In this document: piece after piece, positions 16,372 through 25,050 of the stretch | Layout of the letters: each line of letters begins with the position of its first letter | How positions within the stretch are numbered: the first letter of the stretch is position 1 | Assembly (NCBI GenBank): GCA_963755985.1 | Contig: CAVWLO010000001.1 | Location: forward strand, 62,001-126,000 | Direction of reading: 5' to 3' | DNA length: 64,000 bases | From: DASXMT01 sp963755985 | Lineage (GTDB): Bacteria > Actinomycetota > Acidimicrobiia > Acidimicrobiales > RAAP-2 | Notes under the pieces: generated by a model | Told to the model about the DNA's origin: nothing | Databases searched by the model: none | Seen by the model: the letters and a program-made list of their open reading frames with translations, nothing else | Program-made: the position numbers and the translations under genes

Positions 16372-16444
16372 CGACTCGTTGAACGTCTCACCGGAGCAGC
16401 CGCAAGCCGACTGCGAAAACACCGATGGTCTACACTTCGGCGGC

Positions 16445-17185
16445 GTGACGAAGAAAAAGACGGCTGCGGTCAGTGTCGTAGATGCTACGGCTTCTCGTAG
16501 CCCGTCTCCAAGAAATCCAGCGTCTCCAACAAGACCGGCCTATCCCGGACGCACAGCGGCGCCGGAAAACGGGAATGCGACCGGAACCGGTCGGACCGAC
16601 GGTGCTCACGAGATGGAACTGCTGATCTCGGCCACGTTGGCCGTCGCCGCCCGCCGGGGCACCATCGAGCCGTCTGTGCGCGAGATCCTCGAGGAGGCCA
16701 GGCTCTCGACCAAGGCGTTCTACCGCCACTTCCGCTCCAAGGACGACCTCCTGTTGGTCACGCTGGAGGAGGGCTGTCGAGTGCTGGCCGAGTATCTCGA
16801 GCACCGGATGAGCACCGCTTCTGATCCCCTGGACAAGGTCGGCGCCTGGATCGACGGCTTCGTGCGCCAGGCGGTCAACCCGTCCGCCGCCCGGCGTACT
16901 CTTCCCTGGACGCTCGGCGCCGGCCGACTGGCCGCCACCTACCCCGAGGAGTTCGACCAGAACCAGGCCCGTGTCGTGGCGCCGCTCCAGCGCGAGATCG
17001 CCAACGCGGTGAAGGACGGCTCGGGCCGGACGCCCGAACCCGCCCGCGACGCCCGGCTCATCTACGGCTACACGATGGACGCCGTTCGCTACAACCTGAT
17101 CAACGACACGGTTCCCAACGCCCGTAGCGTCCGCCATCTCATCGACTTTGCCCACCGGGCCCTGGGAGCGAACCCGACGGCGTAG
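16445..17185 (+). CDS. TetR-family transcriptional regulator
   Basis: About 246 residues. A basic, Pro/Ser-rich N-terminal tail (VTKKKTAAVSVVD...) precedes the DNA-binding domain ISATLAVAARRG...VREILEEARLSTKAFYRHFRSKDDLL (about residues 60-105). The GTG at 16445 is selected: upstream frame belongs to the divergent synthetase region. A TACACT element 14 bp before the GTG could be a -10 box for a leaderless or short-leader transcript. It probably controls the divergent synthetase/isomerase/amidohydrolase unit. Confidence 0.85.
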   Translation: MTKKKTAAVSVVDATASRSPSPRNPASPTRPAYPGRTAAPENGNATGTGRTDGAHEMELLISATLAVAARRGTIEPSVREILEEARLSTKAFYRHFRSKDDLLLVTLEEGCRVLAEYLEHRMSTASDPLDKVGAWIDGFVRQAVNPSAARRTLPWTLGAGRLAATYPEEFDQNQARVVAPLQREIANAVKDGSGRTPEPARDARLIYGYTMDAVRYNLINDTVPNARSVRHLIDFAHRALGANPTA

Positions 17186-17215
17186 CCCTCCCGTCGCGCT
17201 CTGACGGTCTGGCCG

Positions 17216-17309
17216 CAGTCAACCGGCTGGTGGCATCCGGGGCGCAGTCAACCGGCTGGTGAAGGCCGGGGCGAAGTCAACCGTCCGGGACGCAGTCAAC
17301 CGGCCGGTG
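17216..17309. repeat. Four imperfect direct repeats of CAGTCAACCGGCTGGTG
   Basis: Copies start at 17216, 17245, 17274 and 17293. The first two are identical over 17 bp (CAGTCAACCGGCTGGTG), the third is AAGTCAACCGTCCGGGA, and the fourth is CAGTCAACCGGCCGGTG. The spacing is 29, 29 and 19 bp. They fill the gap between the convergent TetR and acyl-CoA dehydrogenase genes. Each unit holds the dyad ACCGGCTGGT or ACCGGCCGGT, so it resembles a small REP-type or transcription-end element. Confidence 0.65.
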
Positions 17310-17324
17310 ACGGTCGGAACGTGG

Positions 17325-18473
17325 TTACAGGCCCAGCCCCCGACCGATGATTTCCTTCATGATCTCGGTGGTGCCGCCATAGATGGAGGTGATCCGGGCG
17401 TCGGCATAGGCGCGGGAGATGGGGAACTCGCGCATGTACCCGTAGCCGCCGTGCAGTTGCAGCCCGCGGTCGGCTGTCCGCAACTGCAGCTCGGTGGACC
17501 ACCACTTGGCCATGGCCGCCCGATCGGCCGTGAGCTCTCCTCGGCCCAGCTCGGCCACGCAGGTGTCGATGAACGCTTCGGCCACCTCGATCTGGGTGGC
17601 CAGCTCGGCCAGCACGAACCTGGTGTTCTGGAACGAGCCGATGGTCTGGCCGAAGGCGGTTCGCTGCCCGCAGTATTCGAGGGTGAGCGCGAAGGCGTGC
17701 CGGGCCGCGGCCACGGCCGAGACGGCCAGGGACAGGCGCTCCTGGGGAAGGTTCTGGACGAGGTAACCGAAACCCTCGCCCTCGATGCCCAGCCGGTTCT
17801 CCACCGGGACAGCGACGTCGTCGAAGAAGAGCTCGGCGGTGTCCTGGGAGTGCATGCCCAGCTTCTCCAGGTTGCGGCCTCGCTCGAACCCATCCATGCC
17901 CCGCTCCAGGACGAGGAGGCTCATGCCCCGGTGACGCTGGCTCGGGTCAGTCTTCACCGCGGTGACCACCAGGTCGGCATTGATCCCGTTGGTGATGAAG
18001 GTCTTCGACCCGTTCACCACGTAGACCTCACCGTGGCGAATGGCCGTGGTCGCCATCGAGGCCAGGTCGCTGCCGATCCCCGGCTCGGTCATGGCGATGG
18101 CCGTGATGAGCTCGCCCGAGGCGATGCCGGGCAACCATCGCCGGCGTTGCTCCTCGCTGCAATAGGTGAGGAAGTAGGGCAGGACGATGTCGTTGTGCAA
18201 GGCGACACCGAGGCCGACCCCGTTGCAGCCGGCCAGGTGGATCTCCTCGTTGACGATGACGTTGTAGCGAAAATCATCGACCCCGCCGCCGCCCAGGTCC
18301 TCGGGCACGGCCATGCCCAACAGGCCCAGCTCGCCCGCCTTGGCGAAGAGGGCCCGGTCGATGATGCCCTCGGTCTCCCACTTCTCGAAGTTGGGGACGA
18401 TCTCGTTGGCCACGAAGCGATGTGCCACCCGGCGGAACTGGTCGTGCTCGTCGGCGAACAGCGGGCGGCTCAT
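17325..18473 (-). CDS. Acyl-CoA dehydrogenase
   Basis: A 382-residue flavin-dependent acyl-CoA dehydrogenase of typical length. ITAIAMTEPGIGSDLASM contacts FAD and substrate, TFITNGINADLVV follows, RTAFGQTIGSFQ is the mid C-terminal signature, and QLHGGYGYMREFPISRAYAD ends the fold. The catalytic base of short/medium-chain enzymes is probably the Glu in IYGGTTEIMKEIIGR. ATG at 18473 (MSRPLFADEH) is used. An ATG 12 bp upstream is an alternative. Divergent from the fused CoA-transferase gene with about 50 bp between, so they share a promoter region. Confidence 0.93.
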   Translation of the reverse strand: MSRPLFADEHDQFRRVAHRFVANEIVPNFEKWETEGIIDRALFAKAGELGLLGMAVPEDLGGGGVDDFRYNVIVNEEIHLAGCNGVGLGVALHNDIVLPYFLTYCSEEQRRRWLPGIASGELITAIAMTEPGIGSDLASMATTAIRHGEVYVVNGSKTFITNGINADLVVTAVKTDPSQRHRGMSLLVLERGMDGFERGRNLEKLGMHSQDTAELFFDDVAVPVENRLGIEGEGFGYLVQNLPQERLSLAVSAVAAARHAFALTLEYCGQRTAFGQTIGSFQNTRFVLAELATQIEVAEAFIDTCVAELGRGELTADRAAMAKWWSTELQLRTADRGLQLHGGYGYMREFPISRAYADARITSIYGGTTEIMKEIIGRGLGL

Positions 18474-18525
18474 GACAACGGCCATTCTTAGCACTTCGCT
18501 TCGTCGAGTAGCCTCGGCAGCCGAC

Positions 18526-20226
18526 ATGGACGGAGTCGGCGAGGACAAGGTTGTGGACCTCGACACCGCCGTGGCCCACGTGCGGCCGGGCGATGCCGTC
18601 CACATCGTCACCAACCACTCGCGATGGACGGCTGCCGCCCGCCACCTCGTTCGCCGCTGGTGGGGCCAGGACCCCGGCTTCACCCTGGTCATGCTGAGCC
18701 TGTCCAGCTTGGGCACCCTGTTCTTCCGAGGTGGCCTGGTCCGCAAGGTGGTGACCGGGTACTCGGGGGACATCTTCCCCAACTTCACCCCCAACCCCTG
18801 GTTCTCCAACGCCTATCTACGGGGCGAGGTCGAAGTCGAGCATTGGTCGTTCCTCACCTTCCTCCAACGCCTCGAGGCCGCCGCCCGCGGCCTGCCTGCG
18901 GTGGTGACCGGCTCGCTGGCCGGATCGAGCATGGCCGACAACCCCGGCTTTGCCCAGATCGAATCGCCCTTCGGCGGCACGGTCGGGTTGCTCGCCCCGT
19001 ACGCGCCCGACATCGCCCTGCTCCATGCCCCGGTGTCCGACCGCCAGGGCAACGTCGCCTTCAACGCCCCGGTGCTCGAGGGAGTGTGGGGAGCACTGGC
19101 CGCTCGGCGCGGTGCCGTGGTCACCGTGGAGCAGGTGGTCGACGACATCCGTCCCTGGTCCCACCTCGTCCGCATCCCCGCCCACCAGGTGCTGGCTATC
19201 ACCGAGGCGCCCATGGGCGCCCACCCCGGCGGACTGTTCACCCGGGATACCCCGGCCCAGCCCTACGGCGAGGACCTGGAGTTCTGGTCCGACGTGCAGC
19301 GGATCAGCCGAAGCGAGGAGTTCGACGCCTGGATCGACCACTGGGTCCTCGAGCCCGGCGATCAGCACGAGTACCTCCGGCGCCTCGGCGACGCCCGCAT
19401 CGCTGCCCTGGCCGCCCGGGCCGACCCCGATTCCTGGAGGGTGGACGAGGCGGCCAACCCGCCCGACCTGACCGCGCCCGTCGGGGCCTGGGAGCTGGCC
19501 GCGGTGTTCGGAGCCCGGTACCTGGCCGAGCGCATCGTGGCCCGGGAGGCCGACGCCGTCCTCGCCGGCGCGGGGGTGGCCAACCTGGCCACCTGGCTGG
19601 GCGTCCATCTGGCCCGGCGGCGGGGGGCGACCGTCGAGTTGACGGCCGAGCTCGGGCTCTGGGGCTACGAGCCGACGCCGGCAGACCCGTTCGTGTTCAA
19701 CCACCGGAGCTTCCCGACCGCCACCATGCTTTCGGACAGCGAACAGGTCCTGGGCATGATGGCCGGGTCACCGGGCACCACCCTGTTGGCCTGCCTGGGC
19801 GCGGCTCAGATCGACCGGTTCGGCAACATCAACTCGACGGTCATACCCGGCCGCGCCTTCCTGGTCGGGTCGGGCGGGGGCAACGACGTGGCCAGCCGGG
19901 CCGACGAGGTGGTGGTCATGGCCACGCTCACCCGGCGCCGCACCGTGGACCAGGTCCCCTACATCACCTCCCCCGGGGAACGGGTCAGTGCCTTTGTCTC
20001 GGATCTCGGCCTGTTCGAGAAGAGCGAGGACGGGGAGCTCGTCCTCACCGCCGTGCCCGCCGGTCCCGAGCCGATCGAGGAACGGGTGGGGGCCGTCCGG
20101 TCGCTCTGCGGCTGGGAGCTCGCCGTGGCCCGATCGCTCACCGAGCTCGAGGCGCCCGACGTGGCCGACATCGAGGCTCTCCGCCGCTGGGACCCCGTAG
20201 GCCGGTTCCTTCGCCCCGACGCCTGA
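18526..20226 (+). CDS. Fused alpha-beta CoA-transferase-like protein (IpdAB type)
   Basis: A 566-residue protein that combines both subunits of a family-I CoA-transferase-like enzyme. Residues about 1-270 resemble the alpha (IpdA) chain: VEHWSFLTFLQRLEAAARGLPAVVTGS and AHPGGLF. Residues about 310-566 resemble the beta (IpdB) chain: LTAELGLWGYEPTP with a candidate catalytic Glu, AAQIDRFGNINSTVIPG and LVGSGGGNDVAS. IpdAB in actinobacteria opens the last steroid ring (C/D ring) of cholesterol catabolites. Normal IpdA and IpdB are separate genes of roughly 290 and 250 residues. Divergent from an acyl-CoA dehydrogenase gene. Steroid function is a family-based guess. Confidence 0.78.
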   Translation: MDGVGEDKVVDLDTAVAHVRPGDAVHIVTNHSRWTAAARHLVRRWWGQDPGFTLVMLSLSSLGTLFFRGGLVRKVVTGYSGDIFPNFTPNPWFSNAYLRGEVEVEHWSFLTFLQRLEAAARGLPAVVTGSLAGSSMADNPGFAQIESPFGGTVGLLAPYAPDIALLHAPVSDRQGNVAFNAPVLEGVWGALAARRGAVVTVEQVVDDIRPWSHLVRIPAHQVLAITEAPMGAHPGGLFTRDTPAQPYGEDLEFWSDVQRISRSEEFDAWIDHWVLEPGDQHEYLRRLGDARIAALAARADPDSWRVDEAANPPDLTAPVGAWELAAVFGARYLAERIVAREADAVLAGAGVANLATWLGVHLARRRGATVELTAELGLWGYEPTPADPFVFNHRSFPTATMLSDSEQVLGMMAGSPGTTLLACLGAAQIDRFGNINSTVIPGRAFLVGSGGGNDVASRADEVVVMATLTRRRTVDQVPYITSPGERVSAFVSDLGLFEKSEDGELVLTAVPAGPEPIEERVGAVRSLCGWELAVARSLTELEAPDVADIEALRRWDPVGRFLRPDA

Positions 20227-20274
20227 CCGAGCTCGGTAGCCCCGGGCCGCGTTACACCCGGATGGTGGAATGGG

Positions 20275-21582
20275 GTGGTGGATGTCGATATCCAGACCCT
20301 GACCGAGGCGATCGACCGCCTGGCCCACGCCGGGCCGTTGGTCCCGGCCGACCCCGAGTCGATCGAGGCCCTCATGACCCAGCGGGCCCGCCTCGATGCC
20401 GTGGTGGCCGAGGCCGCCGCCTCGTTTGACGCCTCGGGGGACTGGGCCCCCGACGGGGCGAGGACCGCGGCGGCCTGGTTGGCCCGCCGGAGCCGGATCC
20501 CGACCGGCCAGGCCCGGGCCCTCGTCCGCCGGGGCCGGGCCCTCTCCCACCTGCCGGCCTTTGCCCGGGCCTGGTCGAGCGGGGCCATCAACGCGGCCCA
20601 TATCGACACGGTGGCCGCGCTGGCCAACCCGGTGACCGAAGAGGCCCTGGCCCGAGACGAACAGGTCCTCTGTGACCAGGCCGCCTCGCTGTCGTTTGAC
20701 CACTACGTGCGGGCGGTCTCCTACTGGCACCAGTTGGCCGACCCCGACGGGACCGAGACGAGCCACGACAAGCGCCTGGCCGCCCGGGATGTCTATGTGG
20801 AGAAGAGCTTCGACGGGATGTGGCTCGGGCACATGACCATGGACCCCCTCTCGGGGACGGCCGTCTCCGAGGAGCTCTCCCGGTTGGAAGACGAGCTCTT
20901 CGAGGCCGACTGGGCGAAGGCCACCGAGCGCCTGGGCCACGAGCCCACCGCCTCCGACCTCGAGCGGACCCCGGGCCAACGGCGCTGTGACGCCCTGGCC
21001 GAGATGGCCACCCGGTCGAGGACGGCCCCGAAGAACGGGAAGCGCCCGGCCCCGCTCCTCTCGGTCCTGGTCGACTTCCGAACGCTCGCCGGGCGGGTCT
21101 GCGAGCTGGCCAACGGCACCGTCTTGGCCCCGGGGGCCCTCGTGCCCCTGCTCGATGAGGCCTACCTCGAGCGGGCCGTGTTCGCTCCCGACCAGCGGGT
21201 GGAGGTGAGCGAGAGGGCCCGGCTGTTCACCGGGGCGACCCGGAGGGCCATCGAGCTCCGGGACCGGACCTGCACCCACCCCTACTGCGACGGGTCGAGA
21301 CCGTGCCAGGTCGACCACATCATCCCCTACGCCGAGGGCGGCCCCACCAACCAGGAGAACGGCAGGCTCCTCTGCGGATTCCATAACCGGCTGCGGACAG
21401 CGGCCGCCGCCGCCCGGCACCGCCTAGAGGGCATCACCAACTTCCAATGGTTCTCGGTGGGCGAATGCAGGACCGCCATGTTCCCGTACCGACACGCCGG
21501 CGCGAACGGTCAGTTGCTCAGTGGGTTCATCCAGCCGGCCGATGCTGAGGTGACACCGCGGACGACGCTGGATCCGACGTAG
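20275..21582 (+). CDS. DUF222 / HNH endonuclease (13E12-type) protein
   Basis: A 435-residue protein with an N-terminal DUF222 helical domain (about residues 25-330, rich in RARL/RxGR helices) and a C-terminal HNH nuclease domain: CTHPYCDG, then CQVDHIIPYAEGGPTNQEN and LLCGFHNRLR. These are multicopy in actinobacteria (the 13E12 repeat family of mycobacteria) and often mobile. GTG GTG start with GGGGT just upstream. Its 3' end overlaps the convergent acyl-CoA dehydrogenase gene by 73 bp, and the last 20 or so residues look like read-through into that gene. A possible cause of local rearrangement. Confidence 0.88.
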   Translation: MVDVDIQTLTEAIDRLAHAGPLVPADPESIEALMTQRARLDAVVAEAAASFDASGDWAPDGARTAAAWLARRSRIPTGQARALVRRGRALSHLPAFARAWSSGAINAAHIDTVAALANPVTEEALARDEQVLCDQAASLSFDHYVRAVSYWHQLADPDGTETSHDKRLAARDVYVEKSFDGMWLGHMTMDPLSGTAVSEELSRLEDELFEADWAKATERLGHEPTASDLERTPGQRRCDALAEMATRSRTAPKNGKRPAPLLSVLVDFRTLAGRVCELANGTVLAPGALVPLLDEAYLERAVFAPDQRVEVSERARLFTGATRRAIELRDRTCTHPYCDGSRPCQVDHIIPYAEGGPTNQENGRLLCGFHNRLRTAAAAARHRLEGITNFQWFSVGECRTAMFPYRHAGANGQLLSGFIQPADAEVTPRTTLDPT

Positions 21583-22763
21583 TTCCGCTGGGCCTCGATG
21601 GTGCCCGCTCCGATGCACAGGCCCCGGATGTCCCGGTATGCCCGCTCCACGGGGTACTCGCGGCTGTAGCCGTAACCCCCGTGCAGCTGGATGGCCTCGT
21701 CGCAGACGAACTTCGCCGCCAGGTTGGCCGCTGTCTTGGCCATAGCCGTCTCCAGTGCCGGGGGCGTCCCGCCCGGGCCGGCCAACCGCACGGCTCGGGC
21801 CAGCAGGAGCCTCGCCCCCTCGAGGGAGATGGCCATGTCGGCCAGCTTCCACTGCAGCCCCTGCAGCGAGGCGATGGGCTTGCCCGCGATCACCCTGTCG
21901 TTCACGTACCGGGTGGCGTGCTCCAGGGCACCCTGGGCCGCTCCGACACACATCGCCGCATTGCCGCACCGCTCGTGATTGAGGTGGGAGAGCAACACCT
22001 TGAAGGCGTCGGTTGAGGACGGGTCACCGGCCAGCAGCACGTCGTCCTCGGTCACCGGCACCTCGTCGAAGGCGATCTCTGCCTCGGTGGCCGCGTGGAT
22101 GCCCATCGACCGGTGCCTTCCGGCCAGGGAAACGCCCTCGCGGTCCATGGGGACGATGACCGCGCCGACGCCCTTGGCCCCGTCCCCTCCCGGCCAGCGG
22201 CACCACACCAACACGCCGGCCGCGGCATGGCCGAGGGTGGAGAAGTTCTTGTACCCGTTCAGTCGCCACCGGCCGGGGCCGTCCTCGGTCAGCGCTGTGC
22301 GCATGGACTGGACGGCCGAGCCCGCATCCGGCTCGGTGATCCCGATGCTCACGATGGCCTGGCCGTCGGCCACTGCCGGCAACCACCGGTCCTGCAGTGC
22401 GGGCCCTCCGAGGTGCTCTATCCCCCGCGCCGGACCGTTGAAGGCCAGCTGGCAGCAGATGGCCGTCGAGACGTCGTGACGGGCCACCTCTTCGAGGACG
22501 ATGGCGGCCTCAACGTCGCCGTACCCGAGGCCGCCCCACTGCTCGCCGATGGTCACCCGGAACAGGTCGGCCGCGGCCAGGGCCTTGATCGCCTCGGTGG
22601 GCACCTCGCCCGTCTCGTCCCCATGGGCCGCGCGGGGCCCGACCTCCCGCGCCGCCACCTCGCGGGCCAGCAGGCGCAGGGCCGTCTGGTCCTCGTCCTC
22701 GGCCATCGGATCAACGCCGCGGGCACCGGCCATCACGTCACCACTTTTCGACGAGTCGCCCAA
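21510..22763 (-). CDS. Acyl-CoA dehydrogenase
   Basis: About 417 residues. SIGITEPDAGSAVQSM is the FAD/substrate loop, HERCGNAAMCVGAAQGAL and QLHGGYGYSREYPVERAYRD are C-terminal signatures, and the Glu in GAGTIEAQRNYVG is the likely catalytic base. The conserved RxxFG segment is replaced by VIAGKPIASLQ, as in the branched-chain or sterol-side-chain subgroup. Three possible ATG starts lie at 22763, 22733 and 22706. The last fits best with homologue length. The 3' end overlaps the HNH gene by 73 bp, tail to tail. Divergent from the MFE-2-like SDR. Confidence 0.92.
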   Translation of the reverse strand: MGDSSKSGDVMAGARGVDPMAEDEDQTALRLLAREVAAREVGPRAAHGDETGEVPTEAIKALAAADLFRVTIGEQWGGLGYGDVEAAIVLEEVARHDVSTAICCQLAFNGPARGIEHLGGPALQDRWLPAVADGQAIVSIGITEPDAGSAVQSMRTALTEDGPGRWRLNGYKNFSTLGHAAAGVLVWCRWPGGDGAKGVGAVIVPMDREGVSLAGRHRSMGIHAATEAEIAFDEVPVTEDDVLLAGDPSSTDAFKVLLSHLNHERCGNAAMCVGAAQGALEHATRYVNDRVIAGKPIASLQGLQWKLADMAISLEGARLLLARAVRLAGPGGTPPALETAMAKTAANLAAKFVCDEAIQLHGGYGYSREYPVERAYRDIRGLCIGAGTIEAQRNYVGSSVVRGVTSASAGWMNPLSN

Positions 22764-22843
22764 CGGGCGAAAACGACTGTTTGGTCAATAGTATCGTCGG
22801 GCCGGTCCCCGACTCTCTGGGGCCAATGTGATCGGGAGGGCCC

Positions 22844-23744
22844 ATGTTGCTCGAAGGACCGCGTAGCGGTAGTGACCGGGGCGGGCCGCGGCATCGGCCG
22901 GGAGTTCGCCCTGGCCCTCGCTCGGGAGGGCGCCGCCGTCGTGGTCAACGACATCGGTGTCGGGCTTCGAGGGGACGAGACCGGGGAAGATCCGGCCGCC
23001 GACGTGTGCGCCGAGATCGAGGCGGCGGGCGGACGTGCGGTCCCCGCCCATGACTCGGTCGCCGACTACGAGGCGGCTGGACGGATCATCCGAACGGCCG
23101 TTGACAGCTTCGGTCAGATCGACATCCTGGTCAACAATGCCGGGATCGTCCGCGACCGGACCCTGGTGAAGATGGGGCCCGAGGACTTCGACGCGGTCAT
23201 CGCCACCCACCTGAAGGGCACCTTCAATTGCACCCAGCATGCCGTCGGCCCCATGAAAGAGGCCGGGTACGGGCGCATCATCAACATCACCTCGTCGGCC
23301 GGCCTCCGGGGCAACTTCGGCCAGACGAACTACGCCGCGGCCAAGGCGGGGATCATGGGCATGACCTTCGTGTGGGCCCTGGAGCTCGGACGCTCGGGCA
23401 TCACGGCCAACGCCATGGCCCCGGCTGGCGCCACCCGGATGACCGCCAACCTGTACGCCGAGGGCGAGGAACCACCGGCCACCTTGGACCCGTCCCTCAA
23501 CGCGCCCATCGTCGTCTACCTGGCCTCCGACCGGGCGGCGGCGGTGAACGGCCAGCTGTTCGGGCGCTCAGACTGGGCCTTCACCCTCTTCCAGCACCCC
23601 AAGCAGATCGCCTGGATGAGCAGGGAGGGAGGCTGGGACGCCGAATCACTGGCCGACGAGTTCGACGTCATGTTGGGCCAACACCTCCAGCCTGTCGGCA
23701 TGGTCATGCCCGGCGGCCTCAGCCAGGACACGGCGCGTTCGTAG
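22844..23744 (+). CDS. MFE-2-like SDR (3-hydroxyacyl-CoA dehydrogenase) with apparent frameshift
   Basis: The ATG at 22844 has GGGAGGG upstream and begins MLLEG, but the rest of the SDR (RVAVVTGAGRGIGRE...) is in another frame that has no start codon of its own. Removing one C at 22859-22860 gives MLLEGRVAVVTGAGRGIG in a single 299-residue frame, exactly the family N-terminus. The body has VLVNNAG-like ILVNNAGIVRD, Ser in NITSSAGLRG and Tyr-Lys in TNYAAAKAG. The fold matches the dehydrogenase domain of peroxisomal multifunctional enzyme 2 (long beta-2/beta-3 insert GDETGEDPAADVCAEIEAAG). Divergent from the acyl-CoA dehydrogenase, fitting a beta-oxidation pair. Confidence 0.82.
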
Positions 23745-23842
23745 GAGACGGTCCCTTCGGCTGGCTCCGACCGGCTGGGATGATCACGTCCGGCCTGTTC
23801 AGGTGGGAGTTGGCCCGCTTCGGACCCGAGCGAGTCGCCGAT

Positions 23843-25048
23843 CTACGCTGTCGGCTCCGAGCCGACGACGCTCACGAAGCTCACGCACTCGCCCGGGCCG
23901 CCGCCCAGGTTGTGGGTCAGTCCGAGGGTCCGGCCTCCCTCGGTGACGCTCTTGATCTGCCGGTCCGCGGGGGCCTGGCGTCGCAACTGCAGCCAGCACT
24001 CGAACATCATCCGTAGCCCCGAAGCCCCGATGGGGTGCCCGAAGCTCTTGAGCCCTCCGTCCGGGTTGACCGGCAGCTCACCGTCCAGGTCGAAGGTCCC
24101 GGCCAAGACCTCCTTCCAGGCGGTGCCCCGCTCGGCGAAACCGAGGTCCTCCATCAGCACCAGCTCGGTCGGGGTGAAGCAGTCGTGGACCTCGGCCATG
24201 GCCAGCTGAGCCCGGGGGTCGGTGACCCCGGCCTGCCGGTAGGCGTCGGCCGCCGAGCGCACTACTTCCTCGAAGGAGGTGTAGTCGTAGTCCGGATCGA
24301 TGGGCCCGGCCGCCGGTCCGGCCACGAAGCTGAGCCCTTTCACGTACAGCGGTGCGTCGGTGTAGCGATGGGCATCCTCGGCCCGGCACACGATGGCCGC
24401 GGCCGAACCGTCGGACACGCCGCTGCAGTCGAACACACCCAGTTCGCCGGCGACCCGGGGCGACTTCGAGATGGTCTCCAAGGAGACCTCCTTGCGGAAC
24501 TGGGCACGAGGGTTCCGTGCCCCGTTGTAATGGTTCTTCCAGGCGATGCGGGTCATGACATCTTTCATTTCCCGGGTGTCCACCCCGTACTTGTGACTGT
24601 ACGAGGGAGCGAGGAACGAGAAGGTGGCCGGTGACGTGAGCGAGCCGCCAGTGCCATCACCGACCTGATGGATACCGGTGAGCCCCGAGTAGCCCGAGTC
24701 CTTCAGTTTCTCCACGCCGATGGCCATGGCCACGTCGTAGGCGCCCGAGGCCACGGCGTAGCAGGCGTTGCGAAGCGCCTCTGACCCGGTGGCGCAGAAG
24801 TTCTCCACTCTGGTGACCGGCTTGTAGTCGAGCTTCAGCGGACGGGACAGGGTGAGCCCGGAGTTGCCTGAGCCGAGCGTGCCCAACCAGAAGGCGTCGA
24901 TGTCATCGAGGGAGACCCCGGCCGAGGCGATGGCGTCCTTGGCTGCGTCGGTGAGCAGATCGTCTGTCCCCTTGTCCCAGCGCTCACCGAATTCTGTGCA
25001 GCCCATGCCGACGATGGCCACCCTGTCCCTGATGCCGTTGCTGGCCAT
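23843..25048 (-). CDS. SCP-x-type thiolase
   Basis: A 401-residue thiolase of the lipid-transfer/acetyl-CoA acetyltransferase type. The acylated cysteine is in VENFCATGSEALRNA (about residue 85), the conserved His in AEVHDCFTPTE, and GHPIGASGLRM gives the second His. The last family cysteine motif is replaced by THNLGGGPGECVSFV, with a Cys in GECVSF. It sits 2 bp from the HMG-CoA synthase/DUF35 fusion on the same strand, so the pair is a unit. Likely role: thiolysis or C-C bond formation on a beta-ketoacyl-CoA, with the partner binding the acyl-CoA tail. Confidence 0.9.
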   Translation of the reverse strand: MASNGIRDRVAIVGMGCTEFGERWDKGTDDLLTDAAKDAIASAGVSLDDIDAFWLGTLGSGNSGLTLSRPLKLDYKPVTRVENFCATGSEALRNACYAVASGAYDVAMAIGVEKLKDSGYSGLTGIHQVGDGTGGSLTSPATFSFLAPSYSHKYGVDTREMKDVMTRIAWKNHYNGARNPRAQFRKEVSLETISKSPRVAGELGVFDCSGVSDGSAAAIVCRAEDAHRYTDAPLYVKGLSFVAGPAAGPIDPDYDYTSFEEVVRSAADAYRQAGVTDPRAQLAMAEVHDCFTPTELVLMEDLGFAERGTAWKEVLAGTFDLDGELPVNPDGGLKSFGHPIGASGLRMMFECWLQLRRQAPADRQIKSVTEGGRTLGLTHNLGGGPGECVSFVSVVGSEPTA

Positions 25049-25050
25049 GA

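Noticed and set aside
22756..22770. Hairpin TCGCCC-AAC-GGGCGA in front of the SDR
   Set aside because: It overlaps the start region of the divergent acyl-CoA dehydrogenase and has no T run. Could be chance in GC-rich DNA.
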